From the NCBI GenBank assembly GCA_013696835.1, contig JACCXV010000166.1, positions 1 through 5,159 on the forward strand: a stretch of 5,159 bases of DNA, in the 5' to 3' direction. Below are positions 1 to 5,159 of this stretch, one piece after another. The notes beneath the pieces were generated by a model that searched no databases, was not told where the DNA came from, and saw nothing but the letters and a program-made list of their open reading frames with translations. Position numbers and translations under genes: made by a program. How positions within the stretch are numbered: the stretch's first letter is position 1; each line of letters starts with the position of its first letter. Source of the stretch: Gemmatimonadota bacterium. Its GTDB lineage: Bacteria; Gemmatimonadota; Gemmatimonadetes; JACCXV01.

Positions 1-923
1 CCGTCGTCTCCCCGGACCTGGAACTCGCCGGAGCTCGCCTCGCCCCGGAACAGCGCCCGCGCGAGGGCAAGGTCCTTCCATTCGAACATCGCCCCGGTGC
101 GGGGATCGGTGATGCCGAAGCGCTCCGGGATGTCGCGCAGGCTCATGCCGTCGACCGCCCCGAGCATGCGCTGGAAGGCCTTGTTCGTGTGCGTGAGCCG
201 GCCCTCGTCTCCCTCGGCCATGATCACCGCAGTCGGCAGCTCCTCCAGGATGGTCCGCAGCCAGCGGCGCTCGCGGCTGATGCTCTCCAGGAGCTCGGCG
301 TTCTGGATCGCGACCGAGACCGTGCGACCGAGCGCGTCGAAGAAGCGGAGGTCCTCCACCTCGAAGCTGCACGCGTGGCGGAACATCATGTTCACGACGC
401 CATGGATCTGCTCCCCGAGAAGGAGAGGGATGCTCAGGGTCATCTCGATGCGTCCCGCGGCCATGATCTCGGCCGTTCGCGCGGGGACGGCCTCCGTCGC
501 CCGGCGCACGACGATCTGGCGGGTGCGGACCGCCTCGGCCGAGCTGAAGGTGGACGTGGCGAGCTCCTCGATCTTGTGCTCGGCGAGGACGGCTGCGAGG
601 CGGTGCTCGTCGTCCACGAGCGTCAGCACCTGATGAAGCTCCTGTGCCTCCCGGTCCACCATCCAGACCTGGACGACGTCGGGGTCGAGCAGGGCCTTCA
701 GCCTGCGGGCGAGGAGGGAGAAGATCTTGCCGAGAGAGTGTGACTCGCTGAGGGCGCCCACGAGCTCGCCCAGCGCGTCCAGCTGCTCGGCGGGGCTGGC
801 ACCGCAGCGCGCGTAGGAAGGCTCGAGAATGAGATCGGTGGCGCCGGGAACCCTGGGGACCGAGGGGACGGCCAGCGGAGGGATGGCCTGGGGAGTGGGG
901 CTAACGGTGAGAGGCCCTTCCAC
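1..923 (-). CDS. GAF-PAS sensor/signalling protein, N-terminal part (3' end outside window)
   Basis: The minus-strand frame is open from a GTG at 923 to the left edge and gives 307 residues with no stop. Residues about 1-45 are a Pro-rich, probably unstructured leader. Residues about 62-207 read as a GAF domain: a helix with SHSLGKIFSLLARRL, a strand with VVQVWMVDR, then SIPLLLGEQIHGVVNMMF and the closing helix FFDALGRTVSVAIQNAELL. A charged connecting helix (about 205-228, SISRERRWLRTILEELP) leads into a PAS domain from about 226, with LPTAVIMAEGDEGRLTHTNKAF and, at the cut, GEFQVRGDDG. GAF and PAS domains bind small ligands or mediate dimer signalling; no ligand-specific residues can be named here. 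The output domain is missing. A histidine kinase, a diguanylate cyclase or an NtrC-type ATPase are all possible. GTG at 923 is the only usable start before the GAF domain: an in-frame TAA lies at 944-942 and the first ATG falls inside the GAF fold. A weak AGGCGG lies three bases upstream. The domain call is firm; the start and full function are not. Confidence 0.85.
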   Translation of the reverse strand, partial: MEGPLTVSPTPQAIPPLAVPSVPRVPGATDLILEPSYARCGASPAEQLDALGELVGALSESHSLGKIFSLLARRLKALLDPDVVQVWMVDREAQELHQVLTLVDDEHRLAAVLAEHKIEELATSTFSSAEAVRTRQIVVRRATEAVPARTAEIMAAGRIEMTLSIPLLLGEQIHGVVNMMFRHACSFEVEDLRFFDALGRTVSVAIQNAELLESISRERRWLRTILEELPTAVIMAEGDEGRLTHTNKAFQRMLGAVDGMSLRDIPERFGITDPRTGAMFEWKDLALARALFRGEASSGEFQVRGDD

Positions 924-957
924 GCGCCGCCTGGCGAAGTGTTACGCGACTCACTCG

Positions 958-985
958 ATAGTACCAGAAGTCGACAAACAGTCAA
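958..985 (-). promoter_or_regulatory. Sigma70-like promoter for the GAF-PAS gene
   Basis: Read on the minus strand, TTGACT (985-980, five of six -35 matches) is followed by a 16-base spacer and TACTAT (963-958, keeping the important T1, A2 and T6 of the -10 box). Transcription would begin near 951, leaving a leader of about 28 bases before the GTG at 923. The site sits in the one clearly less GC-rich patch of the left third, which supports a regulatory role. The assignment rests on consensus match and position only. Confidence 0.5.
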
Positions 986-1039
986 CGACCGGAATGTTGT
1001 TCAGATCGTTCCTCTTCACAGACTTGTCCGGAAGGCCAA

Positions 1040-1414
1040 TTGACCCGCATCCCATCGGTCATTAGATGGATTGTCACCACTGGCGCTTCCGGGGGCGAGT
1101 GGGATCGCAGGACACGTCGGAAGGAGGGGGCCGCGATCGCCTGCGGCATGACTTTCCGACGGACGGGGCGCGTGCAGGGACCGCCCCACGTCAGGACGCG
1201 CCCCCTGCCGGAAGGTGCGATCGGGCTCACGTATGCTTCGCCCACTTCTTCCTGTGAGGTGCTGCCGGGGGTGATCGAGGGGCTGGCGGCTATTTACGGC
1301 GAGCGGGTGTCGCTGGACGAGAAGAAATGCGTGCATCGCGGTGATCCCGCCTGCGAGTTCGTCATCCGCTCCGAGCGAAGCGGATCTCCGCGAAACGGCG
1401 TTTCCCGACCCTGA
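1040..1414 (+). CDS. Orphan C-terminal fragment of an HNOB/V4R-type domain (probable 5'-truncated remnant)
   Basis: This frame encodes 124 residues from a TTG at 1040; GGAAGG at 1030-1035 could act as a ribosome binding site. An ATG at 1148 is the alternative start. Residues about 48-110 (bases 1181-1369) resemble the last third of heme-NO-binding (HNOB) or 4-vinyl-reductase (V4R) domains: a PPHVRTRPLPEG strand, LTYASPTSSCEVLPGVIEGL, AAIYGERVSLDEKKC, then the closing CVHRGDPACEFVI with the family's C-x6-GDP-x-C-x-F pattern. HNOB domains are normally about 180 residues. The helical N-terminal part that holds heme is absent: residues 1-47 do not resemble it, and no other plus-strand frame between 923 and 1180 supplies it. 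Residues 111-124 are read from the antisense of the tyrS 3' end and look like a run-on tail. It could be a decaying pseudogene or a small stand-alone domain. Family resemblance is judged by eye; function as a sensor is unlikely without the heme pocket. Confidence 0.5.
   Translation: MTRIPSVIRWIVTTGASGGEWDRRTRRKEGAAIACGMTFRRTGRVQGPPHVRTRPLPEGAIGLTYASPTSSCEVLPGVIEGLAAIYGERVSLDEKKCVHRGDPACEFVIRSERSGSPRNGVSRP
1165..1204. repeat. Perfect 9-bp inverted repeat at the edge of the HNOB/V4R-like homology
   Basis: GGGGCGCGT at 1165-1173 is the exact reverse complement of ACGCGCCCC at 1196-1204, with a 22-base loop. A competing pairing exists between GCAGGG (1174-1179) and CCCTGC (1203-1208). The point where recognisable HNOB/V4R similarity begins (about 1181) lies inside the loop. 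No T-run follows on either strand, so it does not look like an intrinsic terminator for the convergent tyrS. In such GC-rich DNA a 9-base match can arise by chance. Confidence 0.4.
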
Positions 1415-2648
1415 CCTTCCAGCTCCGCGAGCACGCGAGCCGCGCGCGCTCCTCCGTTGCGCGCTCGCCGTCCAGCGTCACGGCCCCCTGCTGGATCATG
1501 CGCAGCCCATCGGAATAAGACTCCACGAGACCCGCGGCGTGCAGCGCCTGGGCGAGCAGCACGGTGTCCGTGGCATCGTCGTAGGAGCTCAGCGACGCGA
1601 CGTCGAGCCTGCGCGCCGGCATCTCCTCGGGCCACTCGTGACGCACGAACAGGCGGTCGAAGGCCGCTTCGGCCTCGCCGCACGCCTCGTCTCCGTGGTA
1701 CTGCCGCACCAGGTCGCGCGCGAGTCGGCGCTTGAGGTCCCGGGGATTGACGACCCGCTCCGACAGCTGGCGGCGAATGTCGGCGATCTCGGCCGCCGGC
1801 ATCCGCGTGAGGAGCTCCGTCCACCGAGGGATCAGCTCGTCGGGGATCGAGAGCGTCTTGCCGTACATCTCCTCAGGCGGCTCGGTGATCCCGATCGCGT
1901 TGTCCGCGGTCTTCGACATCTTCTGCACGCCGTCGGTCCCCTCGAGCAACGGCATGGTGACTGCCACCTGGGGCTCGAGCCCGAAGTGGCGCTGGACGTC
2001 CCGAGCCATCAGCAGGTTGAAGGTCTGGTCCGTTCCGCCGAGCTCCACGTCCGATCCCAGCATGACCGAGTCGTACCCCTGGACCAGGGGATACAGGAAC
2101 TCGTGCAGCGCGATCGGGCGGCCATCCCCGTAGCGACGCGCGAAGTCCTCGCGTTCCAGCATCCGGGCCACGGTCACCATCCCGGCCAGCCGGATCACCG
2201 CCGCGAAGTCGAGCGTCGAGCACCATTGGCTGTTCCGCCGCACCTCGGTGCGGCCGGCGTCAAGGATGCGGAAGACCTGTTCGCGGTAGGTCGCGGCGTT
2301 GGCCTCCACCTCCTCGCGCGTGAGCGGTGGACGGGTCTCGCTGCGGCCCGAGGGGTCACCGATCATCGCCGTGAAGTCGCCGATCAAAAAGACGACGCGG
2401 TGCCCCAGGTCCTGAAAGTCGCGCAGCTTGTGCAGGGTGACGGCGTGGCCGATGTGCAGGTCGGGCCGGGTGGGATCGAACCCCTGCTTCACGATGAGGG
2501 GGACGCCGCTCTCGAGCGCGCGGGCCAGCTTGCGCTCGAGGTCTTCCTCGGGAAGGATCTGCTCCGTTCCGCGGCGGATGAGGTCGAGCTGCTCGTTGAG
2601 CGGCGGAAAGGAAGCGGTCCCGCCGGTCACGTCTCGCGAATCCTGCAT
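1362..2648 (-). CDS. tyrS: Tyrosyl-tRNA synthetase
   Basis: The 428-residue class I aminoacyl-tRNA synthetase attaches tyrosine to tRNA-Tyr using ATP in the cytoplasm. The Rossmann-fold catalytic core carries the HIGH signature (HIGH at residues 65-68 within PDLHIGHAV), followed by FLIGDFTAMIGDPSGR (about 87-102). The tyrosine-pocket set is Y186, Q190 and D193 in YPLVQGYDS, then GGTDQ at 204-208. The KMSKS loop appears as KMSKT (243-247). Residues about 362-426 form a C-terminal S4 RNA-binding domain, ending in the typical VGKRRFAEIRF. NSQW and the overall length fit the TyrS type 2 subgroup, with a short N-terminal extension. ATG 2648 is the first start after an in-frame TGA upstream, but it has no Shine-Dalgarno; GTG at 2630, ten bases after AGGA, is an alternative. 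Its 3' end overlaps the convergent HNOB/V4R-like frame by 53 bases, and the PBP1A gene diverges from its 5' side. No T-box-like leader is visible. Confidence 0.97.
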   Translation of the reverse strand: MQDSRDVTGGTASFPPLNEQLDLIRRGTEQILPEEDLERKLARALESGVPLIVKQGFDPTRPDLHIGHAVTLHKLRDFQDLGHRVVFLIGDFTAMIGDPSGRSETRPPLTREEVEANAATYREQVFRILDAGRTEVRRNSQWCSTLDFAAVIRLAGMVTVARMLEREDFARRYGDGRPIALHEFLYPLVQGYDSVMLGSDVELGGTDQTFNLLMARDVQRHFGLEPQVAVTMPLLEGTDGVQKMSKTADNAIGITEPPEEMYGKTLSIPDELIPRWTELLTRMPAAEIADIRRQLSERVVNPRDLKRRLARDLVRQYHGDEACGEAEAAFDRLFVRHEWPEEMPARRLDVASLSSYDDATDTVLLAQALHAAGLVESYSDGLRMIQQGAVTLDGERATEERARLACSRSWKVRVGKRRFAEIRFARSG

Positions 2649-2674
2649 GGGAAGGGCACGTCCGCCGCTTTTCG

Positions 2675-2683
2675 TGGTATGAT
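2675..2683 (+). promoter_or_regulatory. Extended -10-like element (TGGTATGAT)
   Basis: TG at 2675-2676, one base, then TATGAT at 2678-2683 (five of six -10 matches) forms an extended -10 motif, which can work without a -35 box; none is visible upstream. Transcription would start near 2690 towards the PBP1A gene, giving a leader of roughly 295 bases. This is a motif match only. Confidence 0.3.
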
Positions 2684-2706
2684 CGACGCCAGCAACGATT
2701 CGGCCC

Positions 2707-2741
2707 GCAGCATGTCACTGGCCTGCAGCATCGGATTGGCT
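2707..2741. repeat. Imperfect tandem repeat A (18 + 17 bases)
   Basis: GCAGCATGTCACTGGCCT (2707-2724) is followed directly by GCAGCATCGGATTGGCT (2725-2741). They share GCAGCAT, five variable bases, then TGGC(C)T. A third partial copy starts with GCAGCG at 2742. The spacing of 17-18 bases is close to two helical turns. Confidence 0.45.
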
Positions 2742-2750
2742 GCAGCGCGC

Positions 2751-2785
2751 CATCCACGCCCGTGAGGCATCCACGCCCCCTGAGG
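2751..2785. repeat. Imperfect tandem repeat B (17 + 18 bases)
   Basis: CATCCACGCCCGTGAGG (2751-2767) is followed without a gap by CATCCACGCCCCCTGAGG (2768-2785). The copies share CATCCACGCCC at the start and TGAGG at the end. The block lies nine bases after repeat A and just before the weak promoter candidate at 2789. It could be a pair of regulator sites or a slippage duplication; the sequence does not decide. Confidence 0.55.
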
Positions 2786-2788
2786 CGT

Positions 2789-2817
2789 TTGCCGGTGCGG
2801 GGGCCGGAACCTAACTT
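2789..2817 (+). promoter_or_regulatory. Weak promoter candidate for the PBP1A gene
   Basis: TTGCCG (2789-2794) and TAACTT (2812-2817) are separated by exactly 17 bases and lie right after repeat B. The -35 matches four of six positions and the -10 only three, although T1, A2 and T6 are kept. It covers the only locally AT-richer spot in this stretch. Competes with the extended -10 at 2675-2683. Confidence 0.2.
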
Positions 2818-2842
2818 CGTGCCCGGTCGGCCGTAAGCTCTC

Positions 2843-2870
2843 CGAGCGCCGCCGCCGGCTCCGCCGCTCG
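2843..2870 (+). other. GC-rich hairpin in the PBP1A leader
   Basis: CGAGCG (2843-2848) pairs perfectly with CGCTCG (2865-2870) around a 16-base GC-rich loop. No T-run follows, so it is not a standard terminator. It would form in the leader if transcription starts at either upstream promoter candidate. It may simply reflect base composition. Confidence 0.2.
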
Positions 2871-2970
2871 CGACGCCACAGGGAGTCGGGCTACGGGCCG
2901 GTCCTCCACGTCGGTCGTGCCATGCTCCGTCACCGCACATCCTCCTCCGCAGCTCGGGGCAGTTCCACAC

Positions 2971-2976
2971 AGGCGG
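2971..2976 (+). promoter_or_regulatory. Ribosome binding site choosing the PBP1A start
   Basis: AGGCGG, one mismatch from AGGAGG, lies eight bases before ATG 2985, a good spacing. The in-frame ATG at 2922 has no comparable site. This, plus the short basic segment and membrane helix that follow 2985, favours 2985 as the start. Confidence 0.5.
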
Positions 2977-2984
2977 CCGGCCCC

Positions 2985-5159
2985 ATGCGCGCGCTAGGCC
3001 GTCGGCTTGGCGAGCGCTCTGCCGCGTGGCGTGCCCGCTTCTTCCTGCTGGTTGCGGCGATCTTCCTGCTGTGCTTCGGCTTCGGGGTCTACTCCACGGC
3101 CTACGATCACCTTCAGCGCGACCTGCCGTCGGTGGGGCGCCTGGAGAACTGGCGGCCCAACCTCACCACGCGTGTCTACGCAGCCGACGGCAAGCTGATG
3201 GCCGAGTTCGCGAGCGAGCGGCGTGAGATGGTTCCGCTGAAGGAGGTTCCGCCCGTACTGATCCGGGCGCTGCTGGCGACCGAGGACCAGTGGTTCTATC
3301 AGCATCGCGGCGTGAACTACGTGCGGCTGGTGGAGGCGGCCCTCCACAACCTGCAGGCTGGCGAGGCCGAGCAGGGCGCGTCCACGATCACGCAGCAGCT
3401 GGCCAGGAATCTCTTCCTCACGCCGGAGAAGAAGCTCACCCGCAAGATCCGGGAGGCCGTGCTCGCGCGCGAGATAGAGGCCACGTACTCGAAGGAGCAG
3501 ATCCTCGAGATGTACCTGAACCAGATCTACTTCGGGAGCGGCGCCTACGGCATCGAGTCGGCCGCGAACCTCTACTTCGGCAAGCCCGCGCGCGAGCTGA
3601 CGCTCCCCGAGGCCGCCCTCCTGGTGGGACTCCCCAAGGCCCCGGGGCGCTACTCGCCGCGGGTCGACCTGCGGGCCGCGATCGAGCGCCGGAACACCGT
3701 GCTGGACGGAATGCGGCGGCTGGGACTGATCGATCCCGCGACCGCGCTGGCGGCGGAGTCCTCTCCCATCGTGCTCGCCAAGACACGCCAGGTGGATCGC
3801 CCCTCCACGTACTTCGCCGACTACGTGCGCTCCCGCATCGAGGCGCTCTTCGGGACCGAGGCCGTGTGGCAGGAGGGCCTGCGCGTCTACACCACCCTCG
3901 ACCCCGAGCTGCAGGCGCACGCCGAGGAGGTGGTCGAGCGGCGCGCCAGGGAGATCGAGGCCATGCCCGGCTACCGGCGCTATCGCCACGTGAACCGGGA
4001 GGCGTGGCTGCAGGAGCGCCAGGAGCGGCTTGCGCGCGGCGAGGAACTCCCCGAGCGCGAGGAGTCGGACGAGTTCACGAACACGCCGTACCTGCAGGTC
4101 GGCCTTCTCGCCGTGGACCTGAAGACCGGCGCCATCCGGGCGATGGTCGGCGGCCGCAGCTTCCAGGAGAGCAAGTTCAACCGCGTGACGCAGGCACGGC
4201 GGCAGCCGGGGTCGGTCTTCAAGCCGTTCGTCTACGCCTCGGCGATCGCGAGCGGGCTGCCTGCGTCGCACGTGGTCTACGACACGCCCTTCGCGATGCG
4301 CGAGGCGGACGGCTCGTACTGGACTCCCGACAACTTCGACAGGACGTTCCGCGGCCCGCTGCCCCTGCGGGAGGCGCTTACGCGCTCGATCAACGTGGCG
4401 ACTGTGAAGCTCCAGCAGGAGATCGGGACCGGGACCGTCCTGCAGTATGCGCGCGAGTCGGGGCTCACGACCCCGCTCCCCTCCGTCCCGTCGCTCGGGA
4501 TCGGGGCCGGCGAGGTGATCCCGATCGAGGTCGCGGCTGCCTACACCGTCTACCCCAACCTGGGTGTCAGGGTGGAGCCCGAGCCGATCCTGCGCATAGA
4601 GGACCGGAACGGCCGCGTGCTGCGCAGCTTCGAGCCCAAGCGGCGGCGCGTGCTCGAGGAAAAGGCGGCCTACATCATGCTTTCGATCCTGAGCGACGTG
4701 GTGGAGCGGGGGACCGCGCGCTTCGGGGTTCGCGGCAAGGGCTTCAAGGCGGCGGCCGCCGGCAAGACTGGCACCACCAACGAATCCACCGACTCCTGGT
4801 TCGTCGGATTCACGCCCCGCATGCTGACGCTGGTATGGATCGGGCTCGACAAGAAGCAGCGCATCATGCACAACGGCACAGGGGGCCTACTCGCCGCTCC
4901 GACCTGGACCGCGTTCATGGAGAAGGTCGTTGAGCGTGACGGCGACCCGGGACCATTCCCGCGAGCCGAGGCGCTGGGGCTCACGAAGGTGGCCGTCGCC
5001 CGCTCCTCCGGGCTGCTGGCGGCGCCCTTCTGCCGAAGCTCCTCCTACACGGAGATCTTCATCCCGGGCACGGAGCCGCAGCGTTACTGCTCTCCGATGG
5101 CCTGGACCCCCGAGCCCGAATACGAGCTCGAGGCCTTCGACTCCGGGTCCGCGCTGGGA
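2985..5159 (+). CDS. mrcA: Bifunctional class A penicillin-binding protein, PBP1A family (3' end outside window)
   Basis: This enzyme polymerises lipid II into glycan strands and cross-links their peptides on the outer face of the cytoplasmic membrane. 725 codons are present and no stop is reached. A basic N-terminus precedes one membrane helix (about 19-38, FFLLVAAIFLLCFGFGVYS). The GT51 glycosyltransferase domain follows (about 75-250): EDQWFYQHRGV with catalytic E100, GASTITQQLARNLFL (131-145), RKIREAVLAREIEATYSKEQILEMYLNQIYFG and LPEAALLVGLPKAP. After TTLD (303-306) comes a very charged linker to about 370, then the transpeptidase domain. It has all three active-site motifs: SVFK (410-413, nucleophile S410), SIN (468-470) and KTG (594-596). 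The tail has the usual late PBP1A stretch with C683, IPGTEP and C702, so little beyond a short C-terminus should be missing. The linker is too short for the long insert of enterobacterial MrcA, so the symbol is used in the broad family sense. The gene diverges from tyrS; no functional link is implied. Confidence 0.96.
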   Translation, partial: MRALGRRLGERSAAWRARFFLLVAAIFLLCFGFGVYSTAYDHLQRDLPSVGRLENWRPNLTTRVYAADGKLMAEFASERREMVPLKEVPPVLIRALLATEDQWFYQHRGVNYVRLVEAALHNLQAGEAEQGASTITQQLARNLFLTPEKKLTRKIREAVLAREIEATYSKEQILEMYLNQIYFGSGAYGIESAANLYFGKPARELTLPEAALLVGLPKAPGRYSPRVDLRAAIERRNTVLDGMRRLGLIDPATALAAESSPIVLAKTRQVDRPSTYFADYVRSRIEALFGTEAVWQEGLRVYTTLDPELQAHAEEVVERRAREIEAMPGYRRYRHVNREAWLQERQERLARGEELPEREESDEFTNTPYLQVGLLAVDLKTGAIRAMVGGRSFQESKFNRVTQARRQPGSVFKPFVYASAIASGLPASHVVYDTPFAMREADGSYWTPDNFDRTFRGPLPLREALTRSINVATVKLQQEIGTGTVLQYARESGLTTPLPSVPSLGIGAGEVIPIEVAAAYTVYPNLGVRVEPEPILRIEDRNGRVLRSFEPKRRRVLEEKAAYIMLSILSDVVERGTARFGVRGKGFKAAAAGKTGTTNESTDSWFVGFTPRMLTLVWIGLDKKQRIMHNGTGGLLAAPTWTAFMEKVVERDGDPGPFPRAEALGLTKVAVARSSGLLAAPFCRSSSYTEIFIPGTEPQRYCSPMAWTPEPEYELEAFDSGSALG

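Larger units (their letters stand above)
2649..2984. other. Divergent intergenic region between tyrS and the PBP1A gene
   Basis: These 336 bases separate two divergently transcribed genes and must carry both their control regions. I find no conserved-looking protein in any frame. The plus frame of the PBP gene stays open back to a TGA at 2781-2783 and contains an in-frame ATG at 2922, but its translation is a low-complexity Arg/Ser-rich string without a binding site upstream. No tRNA T-arm, T-box or known riboswitch core is recognisable. Contents listed separately are two neighbouring imperfect tandem repeats, an extended -10-like element, a weak promoter candidate, a GC hairpin and the PBP ribosome binding site. 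No convincing -35/-10 pair for tyrS was found on the minus strand. Confidence 0.7.

Noticed and set aside
97..743. Two plus-strand frames opposite the GAF-PAS gene
   Set aside because: Their products are Arg/Ser- or Asp/Glu/Arg-rich strings with no fold signature, while the opposite strand reads as clear GAF and PAS domains.
1121..1150. Strong AAGGAGG at 1121-1127 as the binding site for ATG 1148
   Set aside because: The gap to the ATG is 20 bases, too long for a normal start, and no standard start codon lies at the right distance in that frame.
1341..2765. Plus-strand 474-codon frame across tyrS
   Set aside because: It is antisense to the tyrS frame with HIGH, GGTDQ and KMSKT motifs and shows no domain of its own.
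2356..2970. Minus-strand frame running from the intergenic region into tyrS
   Set aside because: It is shifted relative to tyrS and its product is Arg/Pro-rich low complexity; no start signal or homology is visible.
2922..2984. Upstream in-frame ATG giving the PBP 21 extra residues
   Set aside because: No ribosome binding site precedes it, whereas ATG 2985 has AGGCGG at eight bases; the extra residues are Ser/Arg/Ala-rich and not PBP-like. It cannot be fully excluded.
2649..2984. T-box or tRNA gene upstream of tyrS
   Set aside because: No T-box-type conserved loop, no tRNA T-arm GTTCGA-like sequence and no matching acceptor stem were found on either strand.
2994..4871. Minus-strand open frame of 625 codons opposite the PBP gene
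   Set aside because: It lies antisense to a gene with every class A PBP motif. Its translation is rich in Arg, Gly, His and Leu without domain signatures, as expected when high GC at third positions removes stops from the complementary frame.
3290..4933. Plus-strand 547-codon frame inside the PBP gene
   Set aside because: It is out of frame with the motif-bearing PBP reading and is Arg/Gly/Ala-rich low-complexity sequence; a GC shadow.

Overview
The window is GC-rich with strong G/C at third codon positions. It encodes a bifunctional class A penicillin-binding protein with an N-terminal membrane anchor, a bacterial tyrosyl-tRNA synthetase, and a GAF-PAS signalling protein. This fits a GC-rich, probably Gram-negative-type bacterium such as a myxobacterial/deltaproteobacterial-like lineage or an uncultured soil or sediment phylum. 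That placement is inferred from composition and gene style; nothing here fixes the taxon.

Layout, left to right. (1) Positions 1-923, minus strand: N-terminal part of a GAF-PAS sensor whose 3' end lies outside the window. A good sigma70-like promoter lies just upstream at 985-958. (2) Positions 1040-1414, plus strand: a short reading frame whose second half looks like the C-terminal part of a heme-NO-binding (HNOB) / V4R-type domain. The heme-binding N-terminal part is missing, so it is probably a 5'-truncated remnant. (3) Positions 1362-2648, minus strand: complete tyrS, whose 3' end overlaps the previous frame tail-to-tail by 53 bases. (4) Positions 2649-2984: a 336-base divergent intergenic region with no convincing gene. 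It holds two neighbouring imperfect tandem repeats of 17-18 bases, an extended -10-like element, a weak second promoter candidate and a GC hairpin. (5) Positions 2985-5159, plus strand: a PBP1A-family enzyme, cut by the right edge after 725 codons with all catalytic motifs present.

The two well-supported complete or near-complete genes are housekeeping: tyrosine charging for translation, and peptidoglycan polymerisation and cross-linking. The left third is the accessory part, with a regulatory sensor beside what looks like a decayed gas-sensor domain. I see no mobile element, CRISPR array, tRNA or rRNA, and no convincing new system. The items most worth following up are the HNOB/V4R fragment and its breakpoint, and the small repeats between tyrS and the PBP gene.
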